Positions 37,023-48,259 of a stretch of DNA of 64,000 nt are shown here, piece after piece. Source of the DNA: Torymus aiolomorphi (taxonomy: Eukaryota > Arthropoda > Insecta > Hymenoptera > Torymidae). The translations under genes and the position numbers were made by a program. Numbering within the stretch: position 1 is the stretch's first letter; each line of letters starts with the position of its first letter. The notes beneath the pieces are model-generated. The model did no database searches. It was not told the DNA's origin and saw only the letters and a list, made by a program, of their open reading frames with translations. The stretch is from assembly GCA_036365515.1 (NCBI GenBank), contig CM070875.1:7716501-7780500 (forward strand). The letters run 5' to 3'.

Positions 37023-37856
37023 CTACCAAACCCTGCCGATAGGTCAACGGAGGGTACACCAAATATTCATTAAATATTTTCGCACGGAAAGCGTCGACCG
37101 CGCTCTAGAAAACGCCGACCCTCGCTATGGAGTTCGGCGCTCGAATCGGCCAATTGTAGCAAAGAATCAGCATTTATACCAGTTCGATCCTACCTGTCGG
37201 CGTAATGTCAGCCATCGCCAATACAAAAATCATGAAAGGGCAGGGAGGCCCTCGTACACAGTGTCTGTGGCCGCCTCGTCAGAAGACGCAGCTTCGACCA
37301 GCATCTCAATATCTGTGAGAAAACTTTCGACTACGCCGGACTTGCACGGGCCCCGGCATCTGATGAAGTTATACAACCCACAGAAAGACCACAAAGTCCT
37401 CAAATCTAGGATACTCAAATAGAGGAACTCACGACTGAAATCGAGGCCGTCACGCTTGGCCTAGACTCAAAAGACGAAGGGGAATATCATACTCCTGACC
37501 TATTTCAGGAGAAGGATATCCAACTGCCAGAAGGAGACGCCCTATTCGTCCTCCAGTAGACTTTTAAATTGATCACCATTATAAAAATTACGTACTTTTG
37601 TTCCTAGTCTGCATACCTTTTGTATACATTTTAATATCACTATCTTATAATAAAACTTAGCCAAGTTAAGAGATGATCAGAAATTACTTTTTTCCCAATC
37701 CCATGGCAACCCCGCTATCTTCCCTTAACCCCATCAGACTTCTACGCTCAGACAAAAAAAAAAAAAGGACATTTACGACCTATGCAGTCACCTTCAAGAT
37801 TCCATCGGACATCTGCAACACTTCTGCTGGGGACGGCAATGCCCTCAATAAGGGGG
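37023..37856. other. Unassigned stretch between two LTRs
   Basis: Contains an AATAAAAC signal near 37652 and a purine run AATAAGGGGG just before the next LTR. No coding domain recognised. Confidence 0.4.
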
Positions 37857-38498
37857 TGTTGTTTGACAGCTATTTTTTATCGAATTCTAAAATTAGAATC
37901 TAGTGTTATTACTTTTCCAATTTTCATCATAATAACACCTTTTCAATTATTAAAATTATTCTCAATATTAAAGAAAAAGAAAAAAATCAAAGAAAAGAAT
38001 GCTAGCTAGCACGCTTAAACTTCAAGACCACAAAGGCAAGCATTCTTTTCTTCAAAGGCAACACAACACCCTCTCCGAACATCCGACTGCGGGGAAGGTA
38101 GCGCGACGAAGTCGAGAAGCTGACCGCGCAGCAACAGCCAGCTACTGCATGCGCGAGAAGCCGACCAAGGCGGCCACGACGCAGTGGGGGCAGCACGTCC
38201 CAGATCTGTTGCATGCGAGCGCAGTTACTGGCCCCATCTGATTCCATGAGTGCGAGAGAGAGAGAGAGAGAGAGCGAGCGAATATAAAAGGGGAGAGGAA
38301 AATGCGCGTACCTGCCCAGCTAAGTGTGTCTCGGAAAGCACTGCAGTTTGAACTCCTGAAAGAATAGGACCATATAGTAATTGACAAAAAATTCATTCCA
38401 AGTAAATTGACCACGTGTCTTCGTTTTTCTCCTTTTTTTAAATACTATTTTTCCCATCGCCTATTTTTATTCTCCTCTTCTGTATCCACCCCGTTACA
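37857..38498 (+). repeat. LTR, 642 bp, followed by a primer binding site
   Basis: TGTTGTTTGACAG to ACCCCGTTACA, then TGGCGCCCAACTTAG, a PBS-like sequence. It is also preceded by GGGGG, a possible polypurine tract, so it may be the shared LTR of a tandem arrangement. ATATAAAAGGGG at about 38280 is a TATA box candidate inside it. A diverged relative may lie at about 62155-62300. Confidence 0.6.
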
Positions 38499-39112
38499 TG
38501 GCGCCCAACTTAGTTAACCCACGATCGGAGGGAATACTCCGATGATTTCCGTTGGACGGGAAAAAGTCCACAAAATTCTCTCTCTTCCTCCACCCCATCA
38601 TCGCGCATCACAATCCAAGTGGATTGCCTCATACCGCGACTAAGCCTTGGTGATCTACGGCCATAGGGCAGCAAAAGCACTACGACGGTAATTCCGTAAC
38701 GTGGATATGGATACGTGGTATGGCCCCAAGCATCGCAGGGTATTGAAGGGGGACTTTCGAGATTGTATAGAAGTAAGATGATTCCTCTCTTAAGTCTAAC
38801 GCGCGAATTTTCCAGTCGACAAAGGAATTCTCGCGCTGGAAGAAAGACGGTTACGTGTCTCCAAAAAGTAGCTACCGAGGGCAGGTAGGAGTAGTACTGC
38901 ACCCCGGCTGATAAGCTACAGAGCTGATGCCAAACCTGAGCATGGAGAAGCCTCTTGCCTCCTAGGATTTACGCTCGCTCGAGGACGTTAACGCTCGCAA
39001 TTTGGGTGGGGGATATAACGAGGTGTGATACAGCGCTAGCCGGCGTAAGAGTAGGGTCCTGTGATACCGGCATCTGCGGTTATCACACCAAATCGAGGGC
39101 CAAGGAGTAGTG
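38499..39112 (+). other. PBS and leader-like region after LTR
   Basis: Follows the LTR directly. No long ORF; the expected gag is absent. Confidence 0.45.
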
Positions 39113-39223
39113 CGATCGGTAGCCCCGTGGTTAGGGCGCTCGCGTCCCGTCCGGACGGCTCGGATTCGATTCCCGATACCATCGCCTATTTTTATTCTCC
39201 TCTTCTGTATCCACCCCGTTACA
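39113..39223 (+). mobile_element. tRNA-like head fused to an LTR tail (SINE-like)
   Basis: GTGGTTAGGGCGCT (A-box-like) at about 39127 and GGATTCGATTCC (B-box-like) at about 39161 are spaced as in tRNA-derived SINEs. From 39180 to 39223 the sequence equals the last 44 bp of the LTR at 38455-38498, ending CCCCGTTACA. Confidence 0.55.
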
Positions 39224-39234
39224 ATACATACACA

Positions 39235-40929
39235 TACAACCTGTTTTCAAATTCACCCACGAACACAACGGAATCGGATAGAGCATAAAATTCTGAACAA
39301 AAACTTTCTCTACAATTTTTTCATGGGATCGATATTTACAGGTGTTGTTATATATAAAAAAATAACATGTAACAATTAATGAGTGTCGCGGGCGCGGCGC
39401 GTGGCGGGAAAGTGGGCAGAGCTAATGCACCGGAGCTGGAAGGGAAGGAGAGGCCCGGCCGCTGGAGTGGGCATACACAGCTATCCGAATACACGTTGAG
39501 CTGGCCCAACTCTCTCTCTCTCTCTCTCTCGCTCTCTCGCTGTATCTTGCACTCACTCGCACTTCTTCGCTCCCTCTTCCGTTCTTTACGTACTCACTCA
39601 CTTTTTCGCTCGCTCTCTCGCTCTCTCTCGCCGTATCTTGCACTCACTCGCACTTTGTCACTCCCTCTTCCATTTTTTACGTATACTGATAGAAAGAATC
39701 ATTTCCGATAAAGTCGGTAACTTAATTGTTAATGAATATGCATTTGAAAAAAGTTAAAATCACGTGCATTAACAGTTAAGGAATGAATCCATTGTCTCAA
39801 GTACTTTACAAAACGCCATTTCTTAACTGTTAAGAAACGTATGGAATGCATGGTCTAGGTGTTAGGGGTGGTCGATAATGGAGTCTCGGTGGTGCGCACT
39901 GTAGATTTTTACGTCTAGGTGTTAGAAATCCACGAATGCGTGGTCTAGGTGTTCGGTTCTAGGTGGTCGATGACGGAATCTAAGTGGTACGCTCCGTAGT
40001 TTTTTTCCTCTAGGTGTTGGAACACATCGAAAACGTGATGAAAACTACGGTTCGCACCACCTAGACTTCGTCATCGGCTATCCGGAACAGCTAGATCAAG
40101 CAGGGGATGCAGTCTGACACCTAGAGATCAAAAACTACGGAGCGCATCATCTACACCCCGTCATCGACCACCCCGAACACCTAGACCACGCACTCATGGA
40201 TTTCCAACATCTAGACGCAAAAACCTACAGCGCGCACTACTTAGACTCCATTATCGGCCATCCCGAACACCTAGACCACGCATTCCATACGTTTCTTAAC
40301 AGTTAAGAAATGGCGTTTTGTAAAATACTTGTGGCAATGGATTCATTCCTTAACTGTTAATGCACGTGACTTTAACTTTTTTCAAATGCATATTCATTAT
40401 CAGTTAAGTCACCGACTTTATCGGAAATGATTCTTTCTATCAGTATACGTAAAAAACGGAAGAGGGAGTGATCAAGTGCGAGAGAGAGCGAGAGACAGCG
40501 AGAGAGAGCGAGAGAGTGAGCGAAAAAGTGAGTGAATACGTAAAAAACGGAAGAGGGAGCGAGGAAGGGCGAGTGAGTGCAAGATACGGCGAGAGAGCGA
40601 GCGAGAGAGAGAGAGAAAGAGGGAGAGAGAGAGAGGGAGAGAGAGAGAGAGTTGGGAGAGAGAGCTGCTTAACGTGTATTCGAATAGCCATATATGCTCC
40701 AGCGGCCGGGCCTCTCCTTCCCCTCCAGCTTCGGTGCATTAGCTCCGCCCACTTTCCCGCCACGCGCCGCACCGACGATGCTCATTGGCTGTTACATGTT
40801 AATTTTTAGTTAATAACAACACCTGTAAATATTGATCCTATGAAAAAATTATAGAGGAAGTTTTTGTTCAGAATTTTATGCCCTATCCGATTCCGTTGCG
40901 TTTGTGGGTGAATTCGAGAGCAGGTTGTA
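39235..40929. repeat. 1.7-kb foldback element with internal minisatellite
   Basis: Inverted arms of about 800 bp: outer ends TACAACCTG (39235) and CAGGTTGTA (to 40929); inner arms include the T(A/T)AACTGTTAAG and AGAAAGAATCATTTCC segments. The centre (about 39850-40280) has repeated TCTAGGTGTT on the left and AACACCTAGA on the right. Arms also carry CT/GA repeats. No coding capacity; the end structure fits a long-TIR (foldback or Mutator-like) non-autonomous DNA transposon. Confidence 0.8.
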
Positions 40930-41520
40930 TACCCCTGCATGTAATCTAATATTCTCAGGAAAGTTACTATACATTGCAAAGCATTATGACATTTTAGTTA
41001 ATTATAACTAATAAGAGTAGTGAGTATGTAAAGTACAAATATGTTGTTTAAATCTCAATTTTGAAGGAACCTTTTTATTCTATATCACTATGATGTAATA
41101 ACAAATTAAAGTTCAAAGTATTGTTAGGGGTATTTGTTGGTTTTATTATTCAACCTATGTGATTAATTTTATATTTCATTGTTATAAACAAAAATAAAGG
41201 GTAGCGTACGTGTATTAACATAAAAAATAAAGACAACACCCGTTTCCAATCAACTCTATATGTTCAAAATTATGGTATCATATAAGGATTAAATAGCAGA
41301 TTGATTAAAATATTATATTCTTGTTATTTTACATATAAAGTAGTATGAGTCACATAAACAATTTAATAATTTCTGCTAATAATTTTTATGAAGATAACTT
41401 ATTATTTTCTAAGAATTATTTACTATACTAAAATTTGATGAACTCTTTTATATACAATTTTAAAGAAAAACAATTCTGAAAAATAAATCTAATACCTGAC
41501 ATATATAGTTTTTTAATAGT
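40930..41520. other. AT-rich stretch, nothing recognised
   Basis: No ORFs, no repeats beyond AT-rich runs. Confidence 0.6.
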
Positions 41521-41524
41521 ACAT

Positions 41525-41642
41525 TACGGTACAAATGACGAAAGTTGAAGTGCCGCCACTGCGTGAAGTTGGCGCCCGAGGCGAAGCCTTGGGCGCCATC
41601 TCACGCAGTGGTGGGCCTTGATCTTTCGTCTTGTGTACCGTA
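41525..41642. repeat. 118-bp hairpin element
   Basis: Ends TACGGTACAAATGACGAAAG and CTTTCGTCTTGTGTACCGTA pair with few mismatches; inside, CCACTGCGTGA and TCACGCAGTGG and a GGCGCC core also pair. MITE-like. It abuts the next inverted-repeat element. Confidence 0.7.
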
Positions 41643-42844
41643 TTTTTCTTGATGCCCGGTGGAAAGTACGTTTATAGCACTCAAAATCATAATTTTAATA
41701 TGATTATTCGGCTCTCGTGGTATAAAATACTGTATGACACTGGTGCGTAAGATGATTTTTACCGCATTCGACTTTTCTCACTCGCTTCGCTCGTGCGAAA
41801 AACGTCTCCTTCGGTAAATAATCACATTCCCCACCCGTATCATAATGTACTATTACATAATTAGTGTCGCCGATAGATATTTTGCCACCAACGATGATAA
41901 CACCGTACTAGCATGCATTCAGCTTCTCGCATGTAACCCGACTAATTCTCACTTTTTCTGCTCTGACTCTTAGGAGTCTTTCATTTCATCAAAGCTCGAG
42001 CGTGTTGAGTTCGATGCCTGCCCCGACATTTGCAGCACGAGCGTAGCGAGTGCTGCTGGTCGGGGGGGGGGGGGGGCATCGAAAACATCACGTTCGAAAA
42101 CATCAATTTTCTACACACTTCTTCTTCATCTTCAGATTCGTCGGATGAGGACAATTCATTATTAATGAACAATCTTTATAGCACTGCGTGGCATAAATCC
42201 TTATTTATGTCACGCCTATCCGTGACATGGCGGATTTATACATTCAGTGCTATAAAATAATGTACGATACACGTGTCATAAGTCGTTCTTTATGGCACGG
42301 TGTGTATAAGCGCCCGAGCGTAGCGTAAACATAGACATAAGAGGGGTAGACTGCGGGTGTAGGTTAGCAAGAGTGGCACCTCTAACCATGTTCGCGCACA
42401 TGCGTCAGAGAGACAGCATACCTTCTATTACATATACCTTCTATGCATCTGTCTGTCTCTCAACGGGTGTCACTCTCGCTAACCTACACCCGCAGTTTAT
42501 CTCTCTTATGTCTATGAACGTAAAGTGCAACTATTATGCTACTAGTATCGTAATGTACTATTTATCCATTTCACAAATTAAAGCAATATAAATCGCTTGT
42601 TGATTGATGATCAGAAGTGATTGTTTTTGTTATATATATATAGGTTAATGACTTTGAATATATTGACAAAATCTCTAAAACAATCTATTAATAAAATCTG
42701 TAGTTGCCTAGTTACCAACTCAGAAGCATGCGTGGCGAAAGCTGCTGTCAGTGGCGAAAGCCCTAGTAATGGTTAAATGTCCTTCTTTCGCTATCGAAAA
42801 CAATGGCGAAACCACGTACTTTCCACCAGGGCATCAAGAAAAAT
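41642..42844. mobile_element. 1.2-kb non-autonomous DNA transposon with 28-bp TIRs
   Basis: Terminal inverted repeats TTTTTCTTGATGCCC(.)GGTGGAAAGTACG at 41643-41670 and its complement at 42814-42843, one indel. Inside lies a further palindrome (42330-42516) whose 50-bp arms start CATAGACATAAGAG. A poly-G tract is at 42061-42076. No transposase. Confidence 0.65.
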
Positions 42845-42964
42845 AACTTAAATGAGTAAATCTTTAAGCATTTGGATGTAACTTTTTGTTGTTAACATTT
42901 GGTCAAGTAAGAAGAGATCATTACTTTGAGTATAGAGTTTATAAAAACCAAATCATATGTTTCC

Positions 42965-43055
42965 AATATGTGTGTCTGTGTATGCGTGCGTGTGTGCATG
43001 CGTGCATACGTGCGTGCGTGTGTATGTGCGTGTGTGTGTACGTGTGTGTAAAGCG
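42965..43055. repeat. (GT)n-rich tract
   Basis: Interrupted GTGTGTGCGTGCG repeats of about 90 bp. Confidence 0.8.
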
Positions 43056-43359
43056 TTGAAGGGAGGCCCTAACTTATTTTTTTTTTACCCATCTGCAGCC
43101 TGTTCGGGTCCAGCAAATGCATCCTTCCTCTTTATACCCCCTTCCTGGGAAGCTTCTCCGGTGAGGACGTATTTCAGATACACACCGTGCTGGTTATGCG
43201 GGTACTCTCTGTCCCTGAGGGGGCATCGTGCCCGCTTCTTAGTGTAGCCTCCTCGTAGAAGATCCCGTATTGCAGGGATCACCTCCTCACCGGTAAAGCC
43301 AGCGCTCCCTGTAGAAGTATCGCATTGGCTACCATAAACTATCTTATACCTACAGATTC

Positions 43360-43605
43360 CCTACCACTGTTTCGCATTCTCCTAGGCTTACGCCTGTGAG
43401 GCAAGGAAAAACCTGTAATTTTTCTGAAGGAAAAATCCCAGGGAAAAAACAACCGGTGTCCAGAGTTTTTTTCCCGTTGAAGAAAAACTCAGAAAAAAAT
43501 TCGAGTGACTTCACCGGGAATTGAACCCCCGACCCCCCTTGAGCAACCGAGTTTCCGCTAATTAAGACGTGCGCCTTATCCAACTGAGCCACGGACCGCT
43601 CATAA
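43360..43605 (-). mobile_element. tRNA-derived SINE
   Basis: On minus: GGTCCGTGGCTCAGTTGGAT (A-box region of a tRNA) at 43600, a long insert, then GGGGGTTCAATTCCC (B-box stem) near 43518, followed by an unrelated body with (A)n runs. The insert between the boxes and imperfect acceptor pairing argue against a working tRNA. It sits just upstream of the splice acceptor at 43626. Confidence 0.6.
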
Positions 43606-43626
43606 ATTTATTATTATTGTTTTTAG

Positions 43627-44364
43627 GTAAAATAGAAGGTGAATATATTAATATATTAAACAACGTAAATATAACGAGAGAGTGGATGAAGTGTAACCAG
43701 CTGGCTTACCACATTCACACAATTAAAAAAGCAATAACGCGTTACAATAACGACTATGAAGTGCACATGATGATTTATGGCGCCTTAGCACATCTCGAGT
43801 TTGAAAAAGGAATTTGGTACTTTACAAAGGAGCCGTACGTTAAAATAAACGATTTATTTAACTTTCAATCTCATGACGATGGAATTGTAGAAGTATCTGA
43901 AGAACCTGGTGATGCTCAAACAGTAAGTTTTTGAGTTAATTAATTTTCAAACTAGTTCTGTTCAAACAGTTTTTTCTTAACTCGTAAATATTTTCATTCT
44001 ATGTTTTTATGAAAGCAACAAGAAAAATGTTTTTAAAAATATAATTATATATTTTATGTTCAGATTGTAATAAAATTAATTAAAATTTTATTTTGTTTAA
44101 GTTTTGTTTATTTATTAATTTTAGTATAACTAATTATTCTTTTATTTTTATGTCGCATGTAAATAGAAAAGAATGATTTTTCTCAAAATTTTTATATCTA
44201 TTTAATAAATATAAAAATTAAGTACTAAATTTGGTTTCCTGTATTTTCAGCAGGAGGAGCAGATGGAAACAAATAATGATGATAAAGATACAGTAGCTGA
44301 AAATCTTGAAAAAATGGAAAAAGTTGATGATGAGAAAGATAGTGTAGCTACAGATCTTGAATAA
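43627..44364 (+). CDS. Two 3' exons of an unrecognised spliced gene
   Basis: Exon 43627-43922 follows TTTTTAG and ends ACA|GTAAGT; exon 44251-44364 follows CTGTATTTTCAG, keeps the phase and ends in TAA. The first exon encodes about 98 residues with YEVHMMIYGALAHLEFEKG and WYFTKEPYVKIND; the second is short, acidic and rich in Asp/Glu (KMEKVDDEKD). Good splice sites, phase agreement and base composition make it likely real. Upstream exons were not found, perhaps beyond the SINE at 43360-43605. An alternative last exon follows at 44688. Family unknown; a single-copy host gene or a large-DNA-element gene are both possible. Confidence 0.5.
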
Positions 44365-44687
44365 GGTGATGAGGAGCTGTTGGAAAACCCAGACCATTCT
44401 AGAGATGCTAACCATATCAAAAAGGGGAATTTTAAATCAATTTTAGACTATTTACATATAAATAGTTGTTTCTCATTCCATATATAATTTTACTTCCTAT
44501 ATGTTTTTGTTATGAAAGCAGCAGAAAAAATCTTTTTAAGAAAATAATAGTTTATTTTATATTAATTTGCAATAAAAATTATTAAAATTTTAATTTTCTT
44601 TATAATTGAGTTATAGTATAGCTAAATGTAAAAATGATTTACTTGCTTAACTGTTAAAATAAATTTGGTTTCCTGTATTTTCAACAG

Positions 44688-44768
44688 GAAGAGCAGGTGG
44701 AAATAAATAATGATGATAAAGATACTCTTGAACAGCTTTTGAAATCTTGGTTTATATCTAAACCGTAA
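44688..44768 (+). CDS. Duplicated alternative last exon of the same gene
   Basis: Begins after CTGTATTTTCAACAG and encodes [13 protein letters not shown], matching the start of the exon at 44251 (EEQMETNNDDKDT), then diverges to [13 protein letters not shown] and stops at 44768. The duplication includes the intronic polypyrimidine tract GGTTTCCTGTATTTTC. Phase-compatible with the donor at 43923. Confidence 0.5.
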   Translation, partial: EEQVEINNDDKDTLEQLLKSWFISKP

Positions 44769-44819
44769 GTATTAAGACAACTATTACAGAAATTTTGAAA
44801 AACTTCAGCCAATAGCAAT

Positions 44820-45350
44820 ATATCTGTTTTCAGACTCAAATTTGATATGTTAAATATTTCCCAAACATTCTTAGCATGTTCTTAATCTTCATCAGATATA
44901 TGAATATTACTTTTAGTACTATAAAATTGCTCTTTTAATGGAAGTTCTGTAATGTTAAGTTTTTCTTCAGAATCCATACAAATCGTATAGAAACATTCCT
45001 TTTCTTCTCAATAGATTAATCTTTTTTCTGTCAATGGTTTATCTAATGAAAACTCTCTTTTTAGAATGTTTAATTCTTCAAGATATGATGCTAATTTCTC
45101 TAGCGATGAAACCATGAATCTGTATGAGTCAATGAATCGAAAGCTCACTTTACTTCCTTTAATATATTTAGTAAAAGATATATATCGTTCCTTTATTAGG
45201 GGTAAAAGACTAATTCTTCCTTCAATATTAGTAGCAATATCTTTTATTATAAAGTGAGCATCATATCTACTAAGATTATGATATATTACAGGTATTGTTT
45301 GTGAATCCTGATAGTTTAGATTACATGTACGGTGTGCTACACCTCTATAT
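44820..45350 (-). pseudogene. Polinton/Maverick-type DNA polymerase B fragment
   Basis: Minus strand: [15 protein letters not shown], then [15 protein letters not shown] (exonuclease motif region of protein-primed PolB), [25 protein letters not shown], and further MDSEEKLNITELPLKEQFYS and [10 protein letters not shown]. This order is characteristic of PolB of Polintons, adinto-like viruses and linear plasmids. Two in-frame stops (near 45010 and 44893) make it a pseudogene. A clean acceptor TTTTGTATTACAG precedes the first residue at 45350. No palm-domain motifs remain. Confidence 0.8.
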
Positions 45351-45365
45351 CTGTAATACAAAATA

Positions 45366-45398
45366 AAAGATAAGATTATATATATATATATATATGGG
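45366..45398. repeat. (TA)n microsatellite
   Basis: Short pure tract upstream of the PolB acceptor. Confidence 0.7.
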
Positions 45399-45429
45399 GC
45401 GTTCTTTGCCAACTCGATCACTCACCCTG

Positions 45430-46095
45430 CCCAAAATTTGACGCAACCTACAGAGTTCAATGAAGTCTCATTTTCAAGCTATACTTATGTAGTTTTTTTG
45501 GAACGTGGCCTTTTTCGAAAATTCAAGATGGCGGCTCCAATATTGCACTTCCAAAGAACAAATTTTCGGAAAATCGGAAAAGAAACATTCATAGAATTTT
45601 TTGTGATGACCAAATATTCGGTTTTAGGGCTTCATTCTTTTTTGAGTGCGCTGATTACGAATCTTGCATCATAATTTCGAAATTAGGAATGGCGGATCTA
45701 TTATGGCGACCAATGACACCCCAAATGCTTATTATGGCTTTAAAGAAGGGTACAATCGACTTACAAGTACGATTATGAAGGTTTATGACATCGCTGATTA
45801 CGAATCTGATACTGGAATTTCAGAAAACAATAAAGCTGATCCAATATGGTGGTTATGCATCTACATAACCTGTCTCGCAACGTGAGAAAGGGTATTACCG
45901 GTGTTGAAGTACGATTATAGGGCGTTTCAACATCGCATCTTAAATATACATTTAATTTCTATTACTTTAGTATAACTGACGGTCATTATATCCAATTAAT
46001 AACAAAACTATTTTTAACAATAGCGTAGATCTGTATTATTATATTACCAATACAATTAATCTATTATTAAACAAAATAAATTAATATGAAACAAA
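45430..46095. other. Repeat-like DNA without recognised genes
   Basis: Repeated AAGATGGCGG/GGAATGGCGG phrases suggest an old dispersed repeat. Confidence 0.4.
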
Positions 46096-46100
46096 CTTAC

Positions 46101-46205
46101 TTGTGTAAAGGAATGGAATAACGGTTAAATTCTATGTGCAATTCCAAGAATTCCTCTGCTTCGAAGTTCATGTCAACTGTTTCTCCGACGAAGGTTAGGA
46201 CGAAA
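46101..46205 (-). CDS. Possible upstream exon, phase-compatible with the PolB exon
   Basis: On minus: TTTTGTTTTTTCAG acceptor, a 105-bp open exon (MNFEAEEFLELHIEFN) and ACACAA|GTAAGT donor. The phase allows splicing to 45350, joining PLHK to YRGVAH as in PolB, but the residues before the joint lack the usual zinc-binding HxTG context. It may belong to another gene. Confidence 0.3.
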
Positions 46206-46439
46206 CTGAAAAAACAAAATATCTTTAGCAGTATACTAAATCCAATGTCACCAACTCTATATACAAAATACTTAAAATATTGAGAAACTAAAGAGTTAGT
46301 GATATTTATTGCTACCAACCTTGACTAAACTAAAAATTCAGATCGTCAAATTTTTCAGTTACAACGTCAGTTCCCTTGGAATCGTCGTACAGTGAACGTC
46401 GACTACTTATATTATTTATATTAGTGTGTTACTAATTAT

Positions 46440-46930
46440 GAATTATTCAGAAGATATTGCTAATTTGTGAAAATCATGCAAATATCTTAAAATTGAAAAA
46501 GTTTTTAAAACCAAATAAATTTTTTTTTTTATATTTTTTCATTTTAATTGCCCGATTTTTCACTGAAAGTAAAATAAAGCATATATGACAAGCAAATATG
46601 AAGGTTCTGCATTAGAATCCGTGAAAAAATTCACAAATTATAAATAATTTAAGCAATTTTACGGATGCAAAAGCTACGAATGAATAGCAAAGAAGAGCCA
46701 GGAATTAAAATAATCAAGCGAGGTGTTGCATGACTCTTATCTACCCTGCAGCGGTAGATAAAAATACAAAATAATTATTTTCAATTTTTGTTTTTTGAAT
46801 GATTTGGTACCATCGTTGTATTCGTCGTGTTAAAACATGGCTAATTTTTGAAAATCATACAAAAATCTCAAAAATTGAAAAAGTTGTTAAAAACAATTCA
46901 AATTACTTTTTGTCATTTTTCATTTTAATT
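46440..46930. repeat. Diverged tandem duplication
   Basis: The run AATATCTTAAAATTGAAAAA (about 46480) recurs as AAATCTCAAAAATTGAAAAA (about 46861), both after GCTAATTTxTGAAAATCAT. Part of the same sequence reappears near 57090-57200. Confidence 0.5.
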
Positions 46931-47308
46931 AAAGTAAATCACATTGATTGTTATAACGAGAAACGCGCATACGAGATCTTTACCACGTCTAGCCTGCAAA
47001 ACTTCAATTTTTTAAAATAAATTAAGCTGGCTTTAAAATACTCAACCCGTGATGTCATGCCGATAAGAACCGAGCAACTGACCGACTAGCTGTTATCGCT
47101 TATGGGGGTTACATTACATGTACAGCTTGTAAGACAACGTTATATTGTCATAAGCTAACGTCCAAACACATAATCGTGGATTGTATATCTCGCTTTGCTC
47201 TTGAAGATGAATTCCTATGTCAGTATATTCCTACACGTGTAAGCCCTGCTCTTCAGTGAGGATTACTTATCACAGCACGAGGAACGCTGAGAGTAAAAAT
47301 TCACACAT

Positions 47309-47692
47309 CAGCGTTTTAAAAGTACACATGTACGATGTGCGTGATGCAGAAAATCGAGCATCCTCCTGAATACATGGTCGACAGTGTTCGGCTAACCTTC
47401 TCAGCATACGTGTCATCGAAAAGTATGTTGCGGGTGTATCTTTACCAGACAAGAATGCTCTCGTGTTCGCCACTGAGGTGGACCTCGTCAATTTGTTGTT
47501 CGAGAGAAACATTCTACAAGCTGATGTACAATTTTCAACTGATACGATCGTGTCTGATGGTGTATTGACCAGTGACAGTGAAAGTAAAGTTTCGAGTTAT
47601 TGCACATCAAATATAGATTCTAGTGATGAAAGCGTAAATTCGTTTAATGGTCGATTGCATCTGCACCGATTAGACATACAGGAAAGAGAGCG

Positions 47693-47767
<75 letters not shown>

Positions 47768-48077
47768 AAAGAAATACGCCACCGCAAGGAGCGTACGGAA
47801 ACGATTAGTGCGTGGGCGCTTGGGGCTGCACGGTGCCGGCAGACGGATCAGCAGCGACGATCGTCCGTTTCGCGGTTTTTCGAATAACGTTATAATCAGT
47901 GGAAGTAGTGAAATTATTAAAAAACTAATAAGGCAGGTTGAACAACAGTTTTTACTGAAGTTAGTGCCGCCGCAGACATGGGAAATCACAAGAAAAGACT
48001 TTTCTAAATTGTGCGAGAGACGATATTACAATCAGAAGAAAACAAAGTGGTTATTCTTGGAGCGGTGTCGAATGTAG
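47309..48077 (+). pseudogene. Unknown coding-like region interrupted by a (GA)n expansion
   Basis: One frame reads protein-like from about 47309 (GRQCSANLLSIRVIEKYVAG, FATEVDLVNLLFERNILQ) with one stop near 47375, through a Ser/Asp-rich part (SDSESKVSSYC). A (GA)n array (47690-47765) then encodes Arg-Glu repeats, followed by a basic C-terminal part (about 100 residues, IIKKLIRQVEQQF) to a stop at 48077. No family recognised; no good ATG. Confidence 0.35.
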
Positions 48078-48259
48078 ATCTACCCCACGTGTATTATTTA
48101 CTTATGCTGCCCAGATCATAAATGGTAAATTTATAAACTGCTATATATATAAATTTTAACACCCGTATTCAGACTTCTAAAACTTTTCGAATTTTTTCGA
48201 ACATTTTTTAATTTTTATAACATCAATATTTTATAAAGTATAAAAGTAAAAAAATTTTC

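Noticed and set aside
43500..43605. Functional tRNA gene on the minus strand
   Set aside because: Insert between the boxes is too long and irregular and the acceptor stem does not pair; a SINE head fits better.
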